DNA of 64,000 nucleotides, from positions 139,884 to 203,883 of the forward strand of contig MCFG01000072.1 in NCBI GenBank assembly GCA_002104895.1. Direction: 5' to 3'. The notes beneath the pieces were generated by a model. It was not told the DNA's origin, ran no database searches, and saw nothing but the letters and a program-made list of their open reading frames with translations. Below are positions 12,654-23,089 of the stretch, one piece after another; position 1 is the stretch's first letter, and every line of letters starts with the position of its first letter. The position numbers were made by a program, and so were the translations under genes. This stretch comes from Anaeromyces robustus (taxonomy: Eukaryota; Neocallimastigomycota; Neocallimastigomycetes; Neocallimastigales; Neocallimastigaceae).

Positions 12654-13352
12654 ATGAAAATATTAAATATTTATAGTATATTATTTATATTAGGTTGGAC
12701 ATTTGCTCAAGATGGAATACAATTATCAGAAAAATGTTCTTCTGAATTATTAAAATATTCTGAATGTTTAGAAACTATGGATTCTCTTAAATTAGATCAA
12801 ATGAAATTATCTGAAAAAGTAAAATTATATTGTGAAACTTTTAAATATGATAAATGTCAAAGTTTTTTAGAAGATGTTTATTTAGAAAATACTAATTGTA
12901 TAACAGAAGAAAAAAATAGTTTAGATAATATATCTGGTTTATCCATTCAAAGTTTAAAAATTACTTATTTAACATTTTGTGCTACAGATAAAAATGGAAA
13001 TTTATGTCCCCTTTCTAATTATTATACAACTAATGCCGATATTCTTGAAAATTATATTATGTTTGATAATTCCACAGAAATGTTAACGAATGCTGTTAAT
13101 GATTGTAAAATTGAAGAATGTAATCAAAGAATTCTTAGTATTGATTCTATTGGTAATACACTGAAAGGTATAATAAGTAAACAATCTGTTAGTACAGTTT
13201 CAATTTCAGATCCATCTAATATTGAACCTTATGTTCAATATTATAAAAGTAATAAATGTAATGATATATTGAAAAATTCTACAATATCTAAATACAAATT
13301 AACTTATTCATTTATTATTATGATGTTATTTTCAATAATTATTTTAATTTAA
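12654..13352 (+). CDS. Secreted ten-cysteine protein, paralogue 1
   Basis: 232 aa, intronless. It has a signal peptide (residues 1 to about 19, ending at FAQ) and a hydrophobic C-terminal tail (about 212-232, ending in IIILI with no charged residues after it), which fits a GPI-anchor signal or a tail membrane anchor. The mature part has exactly ten cysteines. It shares with four other genes in this window the spacings C1-x9-C2, C3-x7-C4, C6-x8-C7 followed by Pro (CPLSNY), and C8-x4-C9 (NDC...C). I recognise no named domain. Likely a cell-surface protein stabilised by five disulfides; function unknown. It is the first member of a cluster reaching to 29257. Confidence 0.88.
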   Translation: MKILNIYSILFILGWTFAQDGIQLSEKCSSELLKYSECLETMDSLKLDQMKLSEKVKLYCETFKYDKCQSFLEDVYLENTNCITEEKNSLDNISGLSIQSLKITYLTFCATDKNGNLCPLSNYYTTNADILENYIMFDNSTEMLTNAVNDCKIEECNQRILSIDSIGNTLKGIISKQSVSTVSISDPSNIEPYVQYYKSNKCNDILKNSTISKYKLTYSFIIMMLFSIIILI

Positions 13353-14990
13353 ATAATATTTGTAATATATTAAATTAAGATAATTATTAAAAAAAAATTT
13401 TTTTTTTAGATATTTATTTTTTTTCAATTTTGTTACTAATCTTTATTAAAATCAACATTTTTTATTTTAAATGTAATATAGAATCTAAATTATTAATAAA
13501 TAGTCTTATATAGAAGTTTTTATTAGAAATTAATTAATATATTACAATAACAAAAAAAAAAAATAATAATGAATAAAATAAATTATTTATAAAAAAAAAA
13601 AAAAAAAAAAAGAACTTCCAATATATTTCAATTTAGAATATAATAATAAAGTATTTAATAAATAAAAAGTTTAATTACATAATATAATTTTTGTTTTTTA
13701 TATAAATAAAAAAGAAAAAAAAAAGAAAAAGAAAAAACATAGAAGTTTTCACATAATAATAATAAAAAAAAAAAAAAAAAACATTTTGAATAATTTAAAA
13801 AATTTTATTAAATATTTTTATTATAATATATAGTATTATAATAATCATACTTTTTTATATAATATATAATAGAATTATTTTTATAATTTTATTATTGATA
13901 AATATAAAATTTAATAATAATTTTATAGTGGTTATATTTAAAATAATTATTATATATATATTATTAAATATCTTTTTATTAGAAAATATTTTAATTTGCT
14001 TTTTTTTATTAAATATATAATATTGTTAGGTATTTATATATAAAAATAATAGATCAAATAGTTATTCTATTTTTCAAAATTTATTATTTATTTATATATA
14101 TATTTATATTTTTTCGATAATGAATTATATGAATTATATATATATAAAACAATAATAAATAATTTTTCTTTTACATCTCGTTAATAAATAACTTTCATTT
14201 ATATATATATTATATATTCTTTACTATTATTATTAAATTATTTCTTAATTAGATTATAAATTTTTTAGTAATATTGAATATATAGTTATTATATATATAT
14301 ATATGAATATATTATTCTTTTTATTATGCTCAATTTCTTATATATATATTGTTTATGATTTTAAATCTTTTTTTTATGAGTTATACCAAAATCTTTTTAA
14401 ATCTTAATAATTTTAAAAAAAAATTAAATAATTTTATTTATTTTATTTTTATATATTTTATTAAATATGATTGTTTTTAATTACTTTTTTTTTTAAATAT
14501 TTTAGTAAATATATAACTATTTACTCTTTTATGTTACTTTTTTTCTCATGTATATATAAAATACAAACTTATAAATAAAAAATATAAACCTTTAAAAACT
14601 TTACTTCTCCAAAATTTAAGATATTAAAATAAACAACATACTTTAATTATTTTTTTTTTTTTTTTGAATTTATAAAAAGTATAATTCATTTAATTGAATT
14701 ATAGTTCAAATTTGATTTCCACAAATATAAATTATTTCATTTTAAATTAAATAGTAATTTAAATTTTATAAACAAAATAATAAAGTAAAATTTAACAAAA
14801 ATAATAATTTAGATTTTATAATTTTTTTCATCATTTAATATAAATTAACTGACAAATCCATATGCTTTTTTCAAAATAATAACAACTTATATCTTTCGTA
14901 AATTCAACATTATTGTTAAAATTCTATTTTAAAAAGTTTCATTTTTCAAAATAATCAAAATTAGAAATTTAAATTAAAAATTCATTCGCA
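13353..14990. other. Intergenic containing segmental duplication copy A
   Basis: About 1.6 kb without coding signal. From about 13742 it carries a short block beginning GTTTTCACATAATAATAAT that recurs at about 19806 and 20117. From about 13815 to 14535 it is closely similar to 18250-19290 on the other side of the next gene, including an identical stretch around 14112-14300. Confidence 0.75.
13815..14535 (+). repeat. Segmental duplication, copy A (pair with 18250-19290)
   Basis: Direct repeat about 4.4 kb from its partner. Long stretches are identical, for example the block from TTTTTTCGATAATGAATT (about 14110) through CTTAATTAGATTATAAATTT (about 14249). Copy B contains extra insertions. The two copies bracket the SBP-LRR gene at 14991-17078. 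Confidence 0.8.
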
Positions 14991-17078
14991 ATGTTGATAT
15001 TTAAAATTTTAATATTTATATTTTTTTATATAAGTAAAGAATTAATCAATGCTATCGAAATTAATGCAGTAACAACATCAGAAACTCTTGATATAGCAAG
15101 TAAATTTACAAGTAAATTTAATGAATATAGCAAAGAAAATAATTTAAACATTGAATTGTATCTTAATATTTTTACCAATTTTAATAGTACTGTTGAAAGG
15201 GATGTTCTTTTAGAAACATTTATTAAAAAAAACCCACCGAAATATGATATATTCTTTTTCGATAGTAGAGATACATCAAAATATGGAAAATATTTATTAA
15301 ATTTAAATGATTTGGTACCAGAAGATCATGTAAAAATGTATGATGAAAATATTCTGTCACAAATAGGATATTGTGATAATCATTTAGTCTCATTTCCTGT
15401 ACAAATTATTACGAATGTATTATATTCAAACCAAAAATTCTTAAATAAATATAATAAATCTATTCCAAAAACTTGGGATGAATTAATAGATACAGCTAAA
15501 TATATTTTAGAAGAAGAAAGAAAGTTGGGTAATACAGATTTAATTGGTTATAACGGAATTTTTGATGACACTAATGAAGGTTTATATTCACTTACTGAAT
15601 TTATATATTCATGTAGAGATTCAACTAATTCACAATTCCCAGATTTAAATAGTAAAACAGCAACTGATGCTCTAAAATTAATTAAAAAAATAAAAAATGA
15701 AATTTCTTCTGATGAAATATTTAAAAAAAACCTCTACTTTACTGTTGAAAAATTAATAAGTGGCGAGGCTTTATTCTTAAAATTTTATGATTCGTATTTT
15801 AATTCACCAGATTTAAGAAAATCAAATATGCCTGGTATAAAAGAAGGTATTTCTGGATCAATTTTATCTGGTACTAACATTGGAATTTCTGGTAACATAA
15901 AAAATGAAAAAGTAAATGCAGCTGTTGAAGCATTAAAATTTGTCACATCCAAAGAATTTCAAAAAAATTTAGTTTTGAGTGAATATATTATATCAGGAAT
16001 TACTTCTTTATATGATGATGAAAGTGTTTGTATGGAAAAGGACTGTGAACTTTTTAAGAATCTTCAAACAGTTACACCACCCAAAAATATACTTAGTAAT
16101 ACTGACTTCAAAAAAAATTATTTAAATTATTTCCATGATTATCTATATGGAAGTGACTCACTAGAAAATGTATTAAGTAAAATGCATGATTTAACTACTT
16201 CAAACCTAGAATGCATTTTTATTAATTCTTTGTATAATAAAACTATTACAGAAAATTGTTGTAATATGAAAGGAATAACATGTGATAATAATGGCCATAT
16301 TATTACCGTTGAATTAGGTGGTAAATCAAATAGTAAAAAACGTGACCAAACAAAAATTGAAATGCCAAAATCCTTTGGATATATGCCTTTATTAGAAACT
16401 TTGAAAATAAATGATTTAGGGTTAAAAGGATCAATTCCAAGTGATTTTGACAATTTACCTCAATTAAAAGAATTAGATTTAAGTGGTAATAAACTTGAAG
16501 GTAATATTCCAGAATCTTTAGGAAATCTTGAAAATTTGGAATCATTAAATTTAAGTGGTAATGGACTTGAAGGTAATATTCCAGAATCTTTAGGAAATCT
16601 TGAAAATTTGGAATCATTAAATTTAAGTGGTAATGGACTTGAAGGTAATATTCCAGCATCTTTAGGAAATCTTGAAAAATTGGAATCATTAAATTTAGGT
16701 AATAATACTATATCAGGTGATATTCCAGCATCTTTAGGAAATCTTGAAAAATTGGAATCATTAAATTTAAGTGGTAATGGACTTGAAGGTAATATTCCAG
16801 AAGAATTAGGAAATCTAAAAAATTTGGAATCATTAGATTTAGGTGATAATAATATAACAGGCGATGTTCCAGAATCTTTTGAAAATTTAACAAGTTTGAA
16901 AAGTTTAGAGTTAAATGGTAATGAAGAATTAAAAACTGAAATTCCTGAAGGACTTAATAAACAATTAGAAGAAGCCAAGAAAAATGAAAGTAATTCAAGT
17001 GCTTTTAATTATTTCAAGCGTTCAAATCTATTCTTTACATTAATGCTAATAATAATATGGTGGATGTACATATTTTAA
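14991..17078 (+). CDS. Solute-binding-protein domain fused to leucine-rich repeats, membrane-anchored
   Basis: 695 aa, intronless. A signal peptide (about 1-22) is followed by a bacterial-type extracellular solute-binding domain (about 23-400; family 1, sugar-type) with features such as YDIFFFDS, NVLYSNQKFLNKY, PKTWDELIDTAKYI and a late helix AVEALKFVTSKEFQ. Around residue 423 a CCNMKGITCD motif resembles the cap that precedes plant-type LRRs. Eight LRRs of about 24 residues follow (about 465-658), consensus LxxLxLSGNxLEGxIPxxLGNL. The C-terminus ends in one hydrophobic segment (about 675-695), a GPI signal or membrane anchor. It probably binds an extracellular ligand (perhaps an oligosaccharide) at the cell surface. 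Unlike receptor versions of this architecture as I know them, no multi-pass domain follows. The bacterial-type domain suggests ancient transfer; this is inference. Confidence 0.9.
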   Translation: MLIFKILIFIFFYISKELINAIEINAVTTSETLDIASKFTSKFNEYSKENNLNIELYLNIFTNFNSTVERDVLLETFIKKNPPKYDIFFFDSRDTSKYGKYLLNLNDLVPEDHVKMYDENILSQIGYCDNHLVSFPVQIITNVLYSNQKFLNKYNKSIPKTWDELIDTAKYILEEERKLGNTDLIGYNGIFDDTNEGLYSLTEFIYSCRDSTNSQFPDLNSKTATDALKLIKKIKNEISSDEIFKKNLYFTVEKLISGEALFLKFYDSYFNSPDLRKSNMPGIKEGISGSILSGTNIGISGNIKNEKVNAAVEALKFVTSKEFQKNLVLSEYIISGITSLYDDESVCMEKDCELFKNLQTVTPPKNILSNTDFKKNYLNYFHDYLYGSDSLENVLSKMHDLTTSNLECIFINSLYNKTITENCCNMKGITCDNNGHIITVELGGKSNSKKRDQTKIEMPKSFGYMPLLETLKINDLGLKGSIPSDFDNLPQLKELDLSGNKLEGNIPESLGNLENLESLNLSGNGLEGNIPESLGNLENLESLNLSGNGLEGNIPASLGNLEKLESLNLGNNTISGDIPASLGNLEKLESLNLSGNGLEGNIPEELGNLKNLESLDLGDNNITGDVPESFENLTSLKSLELNGNEELKTEIPEGLNKQLEEAKKNESNSSAFNYFKRSNLFFTLMLIIIWWMYIF
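16485..16844 (+). repeat. 72-bp tandem repeats encoding LRR units
   Basis: Five consecutive 72-bp units (starting about 16485, 16557, 16629, 16701 and 16773) are nearly identical at the DNA level, including synonymous positions. The flanking LRRs are more diverged. This indicates recent copy-number expansion by unequal exchange or slippage. Confidence 0.88.
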
Positions 17079-17646
17079 ATTAATTTTTAATATATTAACT
17101 AAATAGTTAACATTATGTCCATTATATTAACTTATAATTTATGAAAATAATTAATGAGTTTAAACCTTACTCATATCAAAATATTTAATATTAGAAAATT
17201 TGTTTATTTTATTTTCTAATACTTACTTAGTTAACCAATAGAATATATGTCTTTACATGTTATGATCATTATTATTTAAATCTAAATGTAATAATGTATT
17301 CTCTGTTAAATTCCTCACGAGAAAATGAGAAAAAAAGTAATAAACGTTAATAAAAATGTAATGTATATACTAATGTATTTTTAATATAATAATTATTAAT
17401 AAACTATTATATGTACATTAATAAAAGCTAATTACTATTTTATACATTTTAAATATAAGAGTTAAACTATTCTATATGATAAAATGAGTAAATATAAATT
17501 ATTATTTAAAAATTATATATATATAATTTTTCTATCAAACTAGAAATTTCATATATATATATTTTATAATATTTTTCCTTTTATGCTATATATACATATA
17601 TACGACTCTTTTTTTTTATTCAGTATATATATATATAGAATGATTG

Positions 17647-17729
17647 TTGATGATATTGTATTACTAAACACAATATCAATAGTCACTTGTACCACCCTAA
17701 CCATTTGTGTTTAGTAATACAACCATCAA
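17647..17729. repeat. Imperfect inverted repeat with 31-base loop
   Basis: Arms 17647-17673 and 17705-17729 pair over 17 perfect bases (TGTATTACTAAACACAA and its complement) plus a further paired stretch after a small bulge. The loop is relatively GC-rich (contains ACCACCCTAACC). Weaker hairpins follow to about 17825. It could be a structured RNA, a small MITE or part of a solo LTR, since a TGTTG start lies at 17646. Confidence 0.6.
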
Positions 17730-18100
17730 GATTTTTCTTTTAATCTTTCGTTCAACTCAATTGTTGCTCCTTATTACATTGACAAGATTAATGTGATAAA
17801 CAAAAACAGTTGAAACTATTTTTATTGATTTAATATTTGTTAAAACATACTTCTTATACACTACACATTCACATTCTCTTTCTTTTCAAAATCCTCTTTT
17901 ATTCCTTTCTTGTTTTATTATTATTTATTATTTTACATGTAATATAAAAAAAAAAGGAAATACTTCAATACTTTTCCCAAAAAAATACCATATAATACCA
18001 ATAAATAAAACAATATTTAAAAACTAACTCCTTTATATTTTAATTTACAATTTAATAGTGAATTAAAATAAATAAAGTATTTTATATATATATTTTTTCC

Positions 18101-18158
18101 TTTTGTGGATTTTAGGATGGCTACCTATTTTATGAGAGGATTTCTACCAGAATTTCAT
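18101..18158 (+). repeat. 58-bp identical block, copy 1
   Basis: Identical over 58 bases to 19561-19618 (offset 1460), beginning TTTTGTGGATTTTAGGATGG. It is richer in G and C than its surroundings and is embedded in a longer, less well conserved duplication (about 18060-18240 against 19510-19740). Confidence 0.85.
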
Positions 18159-18249
18159 TGACTAACATATTAATAAATTTCTACTTATATAAAATATAAA
18201 TTTTATTAACTTTTTAAAGTTTTAATAAAATTCTCTCATTTTTTATGGT

Positions 18250-19290
18250 TATAATAAATATTTTATTATAATATATAGTATTATAATAATCATACTTTTT
18301 TAATAATACTATTAACTATTGGTATCATTATATATTTTTTATAATAGTATTAGTAGTTAGTTTAGTATTGTATTTATTTTCTCTTTTTTATTATTATTAG
18401 AAATGTTTTATAAATTAATATATAATAGATAATTTTTTATAATTTTATTATTGACATATATAATCTTATAGTGTTTATATTTAAAAAAACTATTATTATA
18501 TTATATTATTAAATATTTTTTTATTTTTTTTTATTAAATATATAATACTGTTAGGTATTTATATAAAAATAATAGATAAAATAGTTATTCTATTTTTCAA
18601 AATTCATTATTTATTTATATATATATTTATATTTTTTCGATAATGAATTATATGAATTATATATATATAAAACAATAATAAATAATTTTTCTTTTACATC
18701 TCGTTAATAAATAACTTTCATTTATATATATATTATATATTCTTTACTATTATTATTAAATTATTTCTTAATTAGATTATAAATTTTTTAGTAATATTGA
18801 ATATATAGTTATTATATATATATATATATATATAAATGAATATCAATGTTAATTATTTTTTTTTGTTTCTATATATAATGTATATTAACAAAAAAAATGT
18901 TTTTTGTTTATTCTTTTACTGATACATATATTATGCTCAATTTCTTATATATTTTTATATATTTATTGTTTATGCTTTTAAATCTTTTTTTATGCTTTTT
19001 ATGCTATACAAATATCTTTTTTTTAAAAATTTAAAATTTTTTAAAAAATTAAATAATTTTATTTATTTTATTTTTATATATTTTATTAAAAATGTTTGTC
19101 TTTAATTACTTTTTTTTTAAAATATTTTAAAAAAAAAGTAATTAAAGATTTTTAAAAAAAAAAGTAAATAAATTAAATAATTTTATTTATTTTATTTTTA
19201 TATATTTTATTAAATATAATTGTTTTTAGTTACTTTTTTCTTTAAATATTTTAGTAAATATTTAAAGAAAAAAATTATTTAATTTATTTA
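18250..19290 (+). repeat. Segmental duplication, copy B (pair with 13815-14535)
   Basis: Same sequence order as copy A, with internal insertions such as the AT stretch around 18300-18400 and a locally repeated block ATTAAATAATTTTATTTATT at about 19045 and 19163. Confidence 0.8.
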
Positions 19291-19560
19291 CTCTTTTTAT
19301 TGATTCAATATTTGTTAAAACATAATTCTTATACACATTCACATTCTCTTTCTTTTCAAAATCCTCTTTTATTCCTTTCATTTGTGCAACCTTTCATATA
19401 TATTAATTGTAATATAAAAAAAAAGAAATACTTTTATCTAAAAAGTACCATATAAAACCAATAAATAAAACAATAACTAATTCCTTTGTATTTAATTTAC
19501 TATTTTATACTGAATTAAAACATATAAAGTATTTTATATATATATATATATATATTTTTT

Positions 19561-19618
19561 TTTTGTGGATTTTAGGATGGCTACCTATTTTATGAGAGGA
19601 TTTCTACCAGAATTTCAT
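19561..19618 (+). repeat. 58-bp identical block, copy 2
   Basis: Partner of 18101-18158. Flanking bases differ by substitutions and indels while this core is unchanged. Confidence 0.85.
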
Positions 19619-19679
19619 GGACTACCACATTAATAAATTTCTACTTATTAATATATTTTAATATAAAATTTAATTATAC

Positions 19680-19750
19680 TTTTTATAGTTTTAATAAATT
19701 TTTTTCTTTATTTTATGGTTATAATTTTTGTTTTTAAATAAATAAATAAG

Positions 19751-19791
<41 letters not shown>

Positions 19792-20335
19792 AACATTAAA
19801 GTTTTCACATAATAATAATAAAAAAAAACAATTTATTGAATAAAATTTTTTAAATTTATCAATTTTAAATATTATAATTAAAATTACTTATATATATATA
19901 TATAGATTTTTTTTTTTTATTTATTTATTTTTTTTTTATTTTACTTTATTTCTTTGTTATAAATCATCTTTTTTTATTCATTTACTTTTTCTAAGTTAAA
20001 GAGTTAGTAATTAAACTTTTTAAAGTTTTTTACTAAAATTTTCTCTTTATTTTATGGTTATAATTTTTGTTTTTAAATAAATAAATAAGAAAAAAAAAAA
20101 AAAAAAAGAAAAAAACAAGTTTTCACATAATAATAATAATAAAAAAAAAAAAAACATTCATTGAAAAAAATTTTTTTATTTTATCAATTTTAAATATTTT
20201 AATTAAAATTACTTATATATATATGTAGATTTTTTTTTTCTTTTATTTTTTTTTTTATTTTCCTTTATTTCTTTGTTATAAATAATCTTTTTTTATTTAT
20301 TTATTTTTTCTAAGTTAAAAGGTTAGTTTATTCTT
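19680..20335 (+). repeat. Tandem pair of about 330-bp segments upstream of paralogue 2
   Basis: The segment at about 19680-19995 recurs at about 20015-20335. Both contain TTTATGGTTATAATTTTTG, then AAATAAATAAATAAG with an A run, then GTTTTCACATAATAATAAT, then TTATTTCTTTGTTATAAAT. The second copy ends about 25 bases before a start codon, so it includes the promoter and leader of the next gene. The first copy may be a promoter left behind by duplication. Confidence 0.75.
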
Positions 20336-20360
20336 ATATATATAGTTTTAATAAATAAAA

Positions 20361-21152
20361 ATGAAATTATCAGTCATTACAGGTTTATTTTTATTTTTAA
20401 GTTCTGTTTTAGCAGATAAAGAAAAAAACGAAATAAAAAATATCGAAACTTGTGAAAATGAGATGGAACTTTATGGAGAATGTATAGCAGCATTTAACAC
20501 AGGAGGAGAAGAAGGAAATGAATCAAATTCTACTGAATCTCTGGAAAATAGTTGTAAACTATATTATGATGATAAATGCAAGGCTCTTGTAAATGATTCT
20601 ACTAATAGCACATCTGTATGTCTTTCCAATGCTGAAGAAAACTTTTCATATGGTATTACAGGAATGCTTATTGTAGGATTAAAAATGTCTTATTTGATGG
20701 CTTGTTATAAAGATACAAAAGAAAATTTATGTCCTCTTTCAGATTATATTGTTAAACATATAACAGATGACACTTTACAAACTAATAATTTACCTAAGGA
20801 ATTATTAACTGCATTAGCAAATGATTGTAGAGACAGTAATTGTAATAAGAGATTTGTTGCACTTGAGGAATTTTTTACTACTTTAGGTAGTAATTCCGCA
20901 AATACTGGTAGAACTGAGTCTTCTACGAATACCGAGAGTACTGATTCTGATAAAACAAATGTACTTGTGAATGAATTATTATCAAATTATTTACAAAATT
21001 ATAAAGATGGAAAGTGTGGTGCAATTGATGGTTCTTCAGACTCTAAAGAAACTGATGGTTCTTCAGACTCTAAAGATGCTGCTTTTACTCTTAATAGAAT
21101 CACATATTCATTTGTTACAATTATAATATTGTCCATTCTTTTATTAATATAA
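20361..21152 (+). CDS. Secreted ten-cysteine protein, paralogue 2
   Basis: 263 aa, intronless. Signal peptide about 1-18 (ends VLA), ten cysteines in the mature part, and a hydrophobic C-terminal tail (ITYSFVTIIILSILLLI). It keeps the family spacings: C1-x9-C2, C3-x7-C4, C6-x8-C7-PLSDY, C8-x4-C9, and a final YKDGKC. Between C9 and C10 it has a Ser/Thr-rich stretch (about residues 177-200), and after C10 a twofold DGSSDSK repeat, likely an O-glycosylated stalk. It is most like paralogue 4, with which it shares the tail and the CG.IDGSSDS segment. Function unknown. Confidence 0.88.
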   Translation: MKLSVITGLFLFLSSVLADKEKNEIKNIETCENEMELYGECIAAFNTGGEEGNESNSTESLENSCKLYYDDKCKALVNDSTNSTSVCLSNAEENFSYGITGMLIVGLKMSYLMACYKDTKENLCPLSDYIVKHITDDTLQTNNLPKELLTALANDCRDSNCNKRFVALEEFFTTLGSNSANTGRTESSTNTESTDSDKTNVLVNELLSNYLQNYKDGKCGAIDGSSDSKETDGSSDSKDAAFTLNRITYSFVTIIILSILLLI

Positions 21153-22038
21153 AAATTTTTTCTCTTTAATGTTTTAAATTATTAAATATTAATTTACTAT
21201 TATTAATAATTAATAATTAATAATAGTTAATAATTAATAACTTAAGAATAAAAAAAAAAAACATTAGTATATAAAATAAAAGTTTATTTTATATACCTAT
21301 GTTTTTTTTTTTTTTATTACTAAGTATTTTTAATAATTATATATATATTATAACTATGTACATTTATGTTTTTATGTATTTATTATTTTATATTTAATTA
21401 TTTAATGATATATAAAATAATTAGTAATAAATAAATAAATAATATAAAAATATAAATAAAAATTAAAACAAATTAAATAAAATAACAAAATAATAATTTT
21501 TCTTATATGTAATAACTGTTAATTATGATAAACGATTTTTTTTTTTTATTTAAAAATATTTATAATATAATAATGTTGTTTATTTAAATAAATTTAATAT
21601 TTTTAATATATATATTAATAAAAAAAAAAAAAAGGAATAATGATTCATGAAATAATAATATTATTAAAGTTATTATTATTTTAAATTTATTCGAGTGGTG
21701 TTTTAAAGTTTTTAAATGAATAAATTTTTTATAATTTAAAAAAATATATACTATACTAGATTAATTAATACTTCAATAATTAAGGTTTAATTAAATTAAT
21801 TAATTTTTGAAAAAAAAAAAAAAAAATAACAAAAAAACAAAAAACAAAAAAAGCATGAATGCATATATATGTACATACGAAAAAAAAAAATGCATGTACT
21901 TATTTTTTTTTTTCTAATTTTAAATTTTTAATTTTTAATTTTTAATTTTCTTATTTTCATTTTCACACTTAGCGTTATTGAATAATTATTTTAATCATTT
22001 TATAATATATATATATATATTTTTTTTTAAAAAAAAAG
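21153..22038. other. Intergenic
   Basis: AT-rich spacer with A and T runs. Nothing coding seen. Repeated TTTTTAATTTTTAA motifs occur at about 21925-21945 and a short TA run precedes the next start codon. Confidence 0.6.
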
Positions 22039-22749
22039 ATGAAATTTTCAATCCTTTCTTGTTTATTATTAGTAGCTAGTTATGCTTATGCTTTACCTGC
22101 TGATAATGATGATGTAATTCCTTCAGAAGCTTGTTTAAATGAATTAAGTAAATATGAAGCTTGTTTAGAAGAAATAGGTGACAGTGGTCAAGTAGCAGAT
22201 TCTATAGATGCTGTGGAAAATATATGTAATAAATTTAATTCAGAAAATTGTAAAGAATTTGTTCAATCATCAGCTAATGAATTAGAATGTATTAAAGAAA
22301 GTAATGATAATATAGCTGATAAAGCTCTGGGTAAAAGTCTTGCATCATTACAAAGTGTATACTTAAGTTACTGTGCTGTTGATAGCAATGGAAATACGTG
22401 TCCATTTACTGATTATATATCAAAAGCTTCTAATAATGACTTATATCTTGATACTTTAACAGATATGCCTGATGAATTATTAAAAGCTTTAGTTAATGAT
22501 TGTAAAGATCCTAAATGTAATTCAAGAATGGTTACTCTTGATCGTGTTACTAGAGTTTTATATAGTGATAGTGATTCAAAAGAAAAAATATTCCAAGTAT
22601 ATGTTCCATATTATAAGGATGAAAAATGTGACGCTATTGGTAATGTTAAACCTGCTTATTCGGATACCAGTAATGATGCATTTACTCTTAAACCAATTAC
22701 TATTTTACACATTTCTATGATTACTTTATTAATTCTTGTTTTAGTTTAA
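22039..22749 (+). CDS. Secreted ten-cysteine protein, paralogue 3
   Basis: 236 aa, intronless. Signal peptide 1 to about 18 (ends AYA), ten cysteines in the mature protein with the family spacings (ELSKYEAC, CNKFNSENC, CAVDSNGNTCPFTDY, NDCKDPKC, YKDEKC), and a hydrophobic C-terminal tail (HISMITLLILVLV). The central SLQSVYLSYC segment matches paralogue 1 and 4 helices. No enzyme motif seen. Surface-exposed structural or adhesion role is possible but not shown by sequence. Confidence 0.88.
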   Translation: MKFSILSCLLLVASYAYALPADNDDVIPSEACLNELSKYEACLEEIGDSGQVADSIDAVENICNKFNSENCKEFVQSSANELECIKESNDNIADKALGKSLASLQSVYLSYCAVDSNGNTCPFTDYISKASNNDLYLDTLTDMPDELLKALVNDCKDPKCNSRMVTLDRVTRVLYSDSDSKEKIFQVYVPYYKDEKCDAIGNVKPAYSDTSNDAFTLKPITILHISMITLLILVLV

Positions 22750-23089
22750 TTATAAAAAAAAATGTATAATATAATATATCATATACTATATAATTAATAA
22801 TAATGAATTTATAAAGTATATTTATTAAACATAATAAAAATAACAAATATATGAAAAATATTTATTGTTAAGTAAATCTATCTTTATCATTATTACTATG
22901 ATAATAATAATAGTAATTCTTATAATAATAACAATTTTAATTAAAAGTTATTTTAAAATAAATATAAATTCTTTTGTTGTTATTGTTGTTATGGTTATTG
23001 GGTAATATTTATTTTTTATTAATAATTTCTTGTTAAAAATATATAATATATGTAAGTAAAAAAAAAAACAATATTAATAAAAAAAATTT

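Larger units (their letters stand above)
17079..20360. other. Intergenic, patchwork of local duplications
   Basis: About 3.3 kb with no protein-coding gene that I can support. It contains a hairpin-forming island (17647-17825), two copies of an about 90-bp C/T-rich block (17819-17912 and 19297-19381), two copies of a 58-bp identical block (18101-18158 and 19561-19618), segmental duplication copy B (18250-19290), and a tandem pair of about 330-bp segments (19680-19995 and 20015-20335) just before the next gene. Confidence 0.75.

Noticed and set aside
16139-16978. Several minus-strand open frames with repeated segments
   Set aside because: Antisense shadows of the 72-bp LRR repeats in the SBP-LRR gene.
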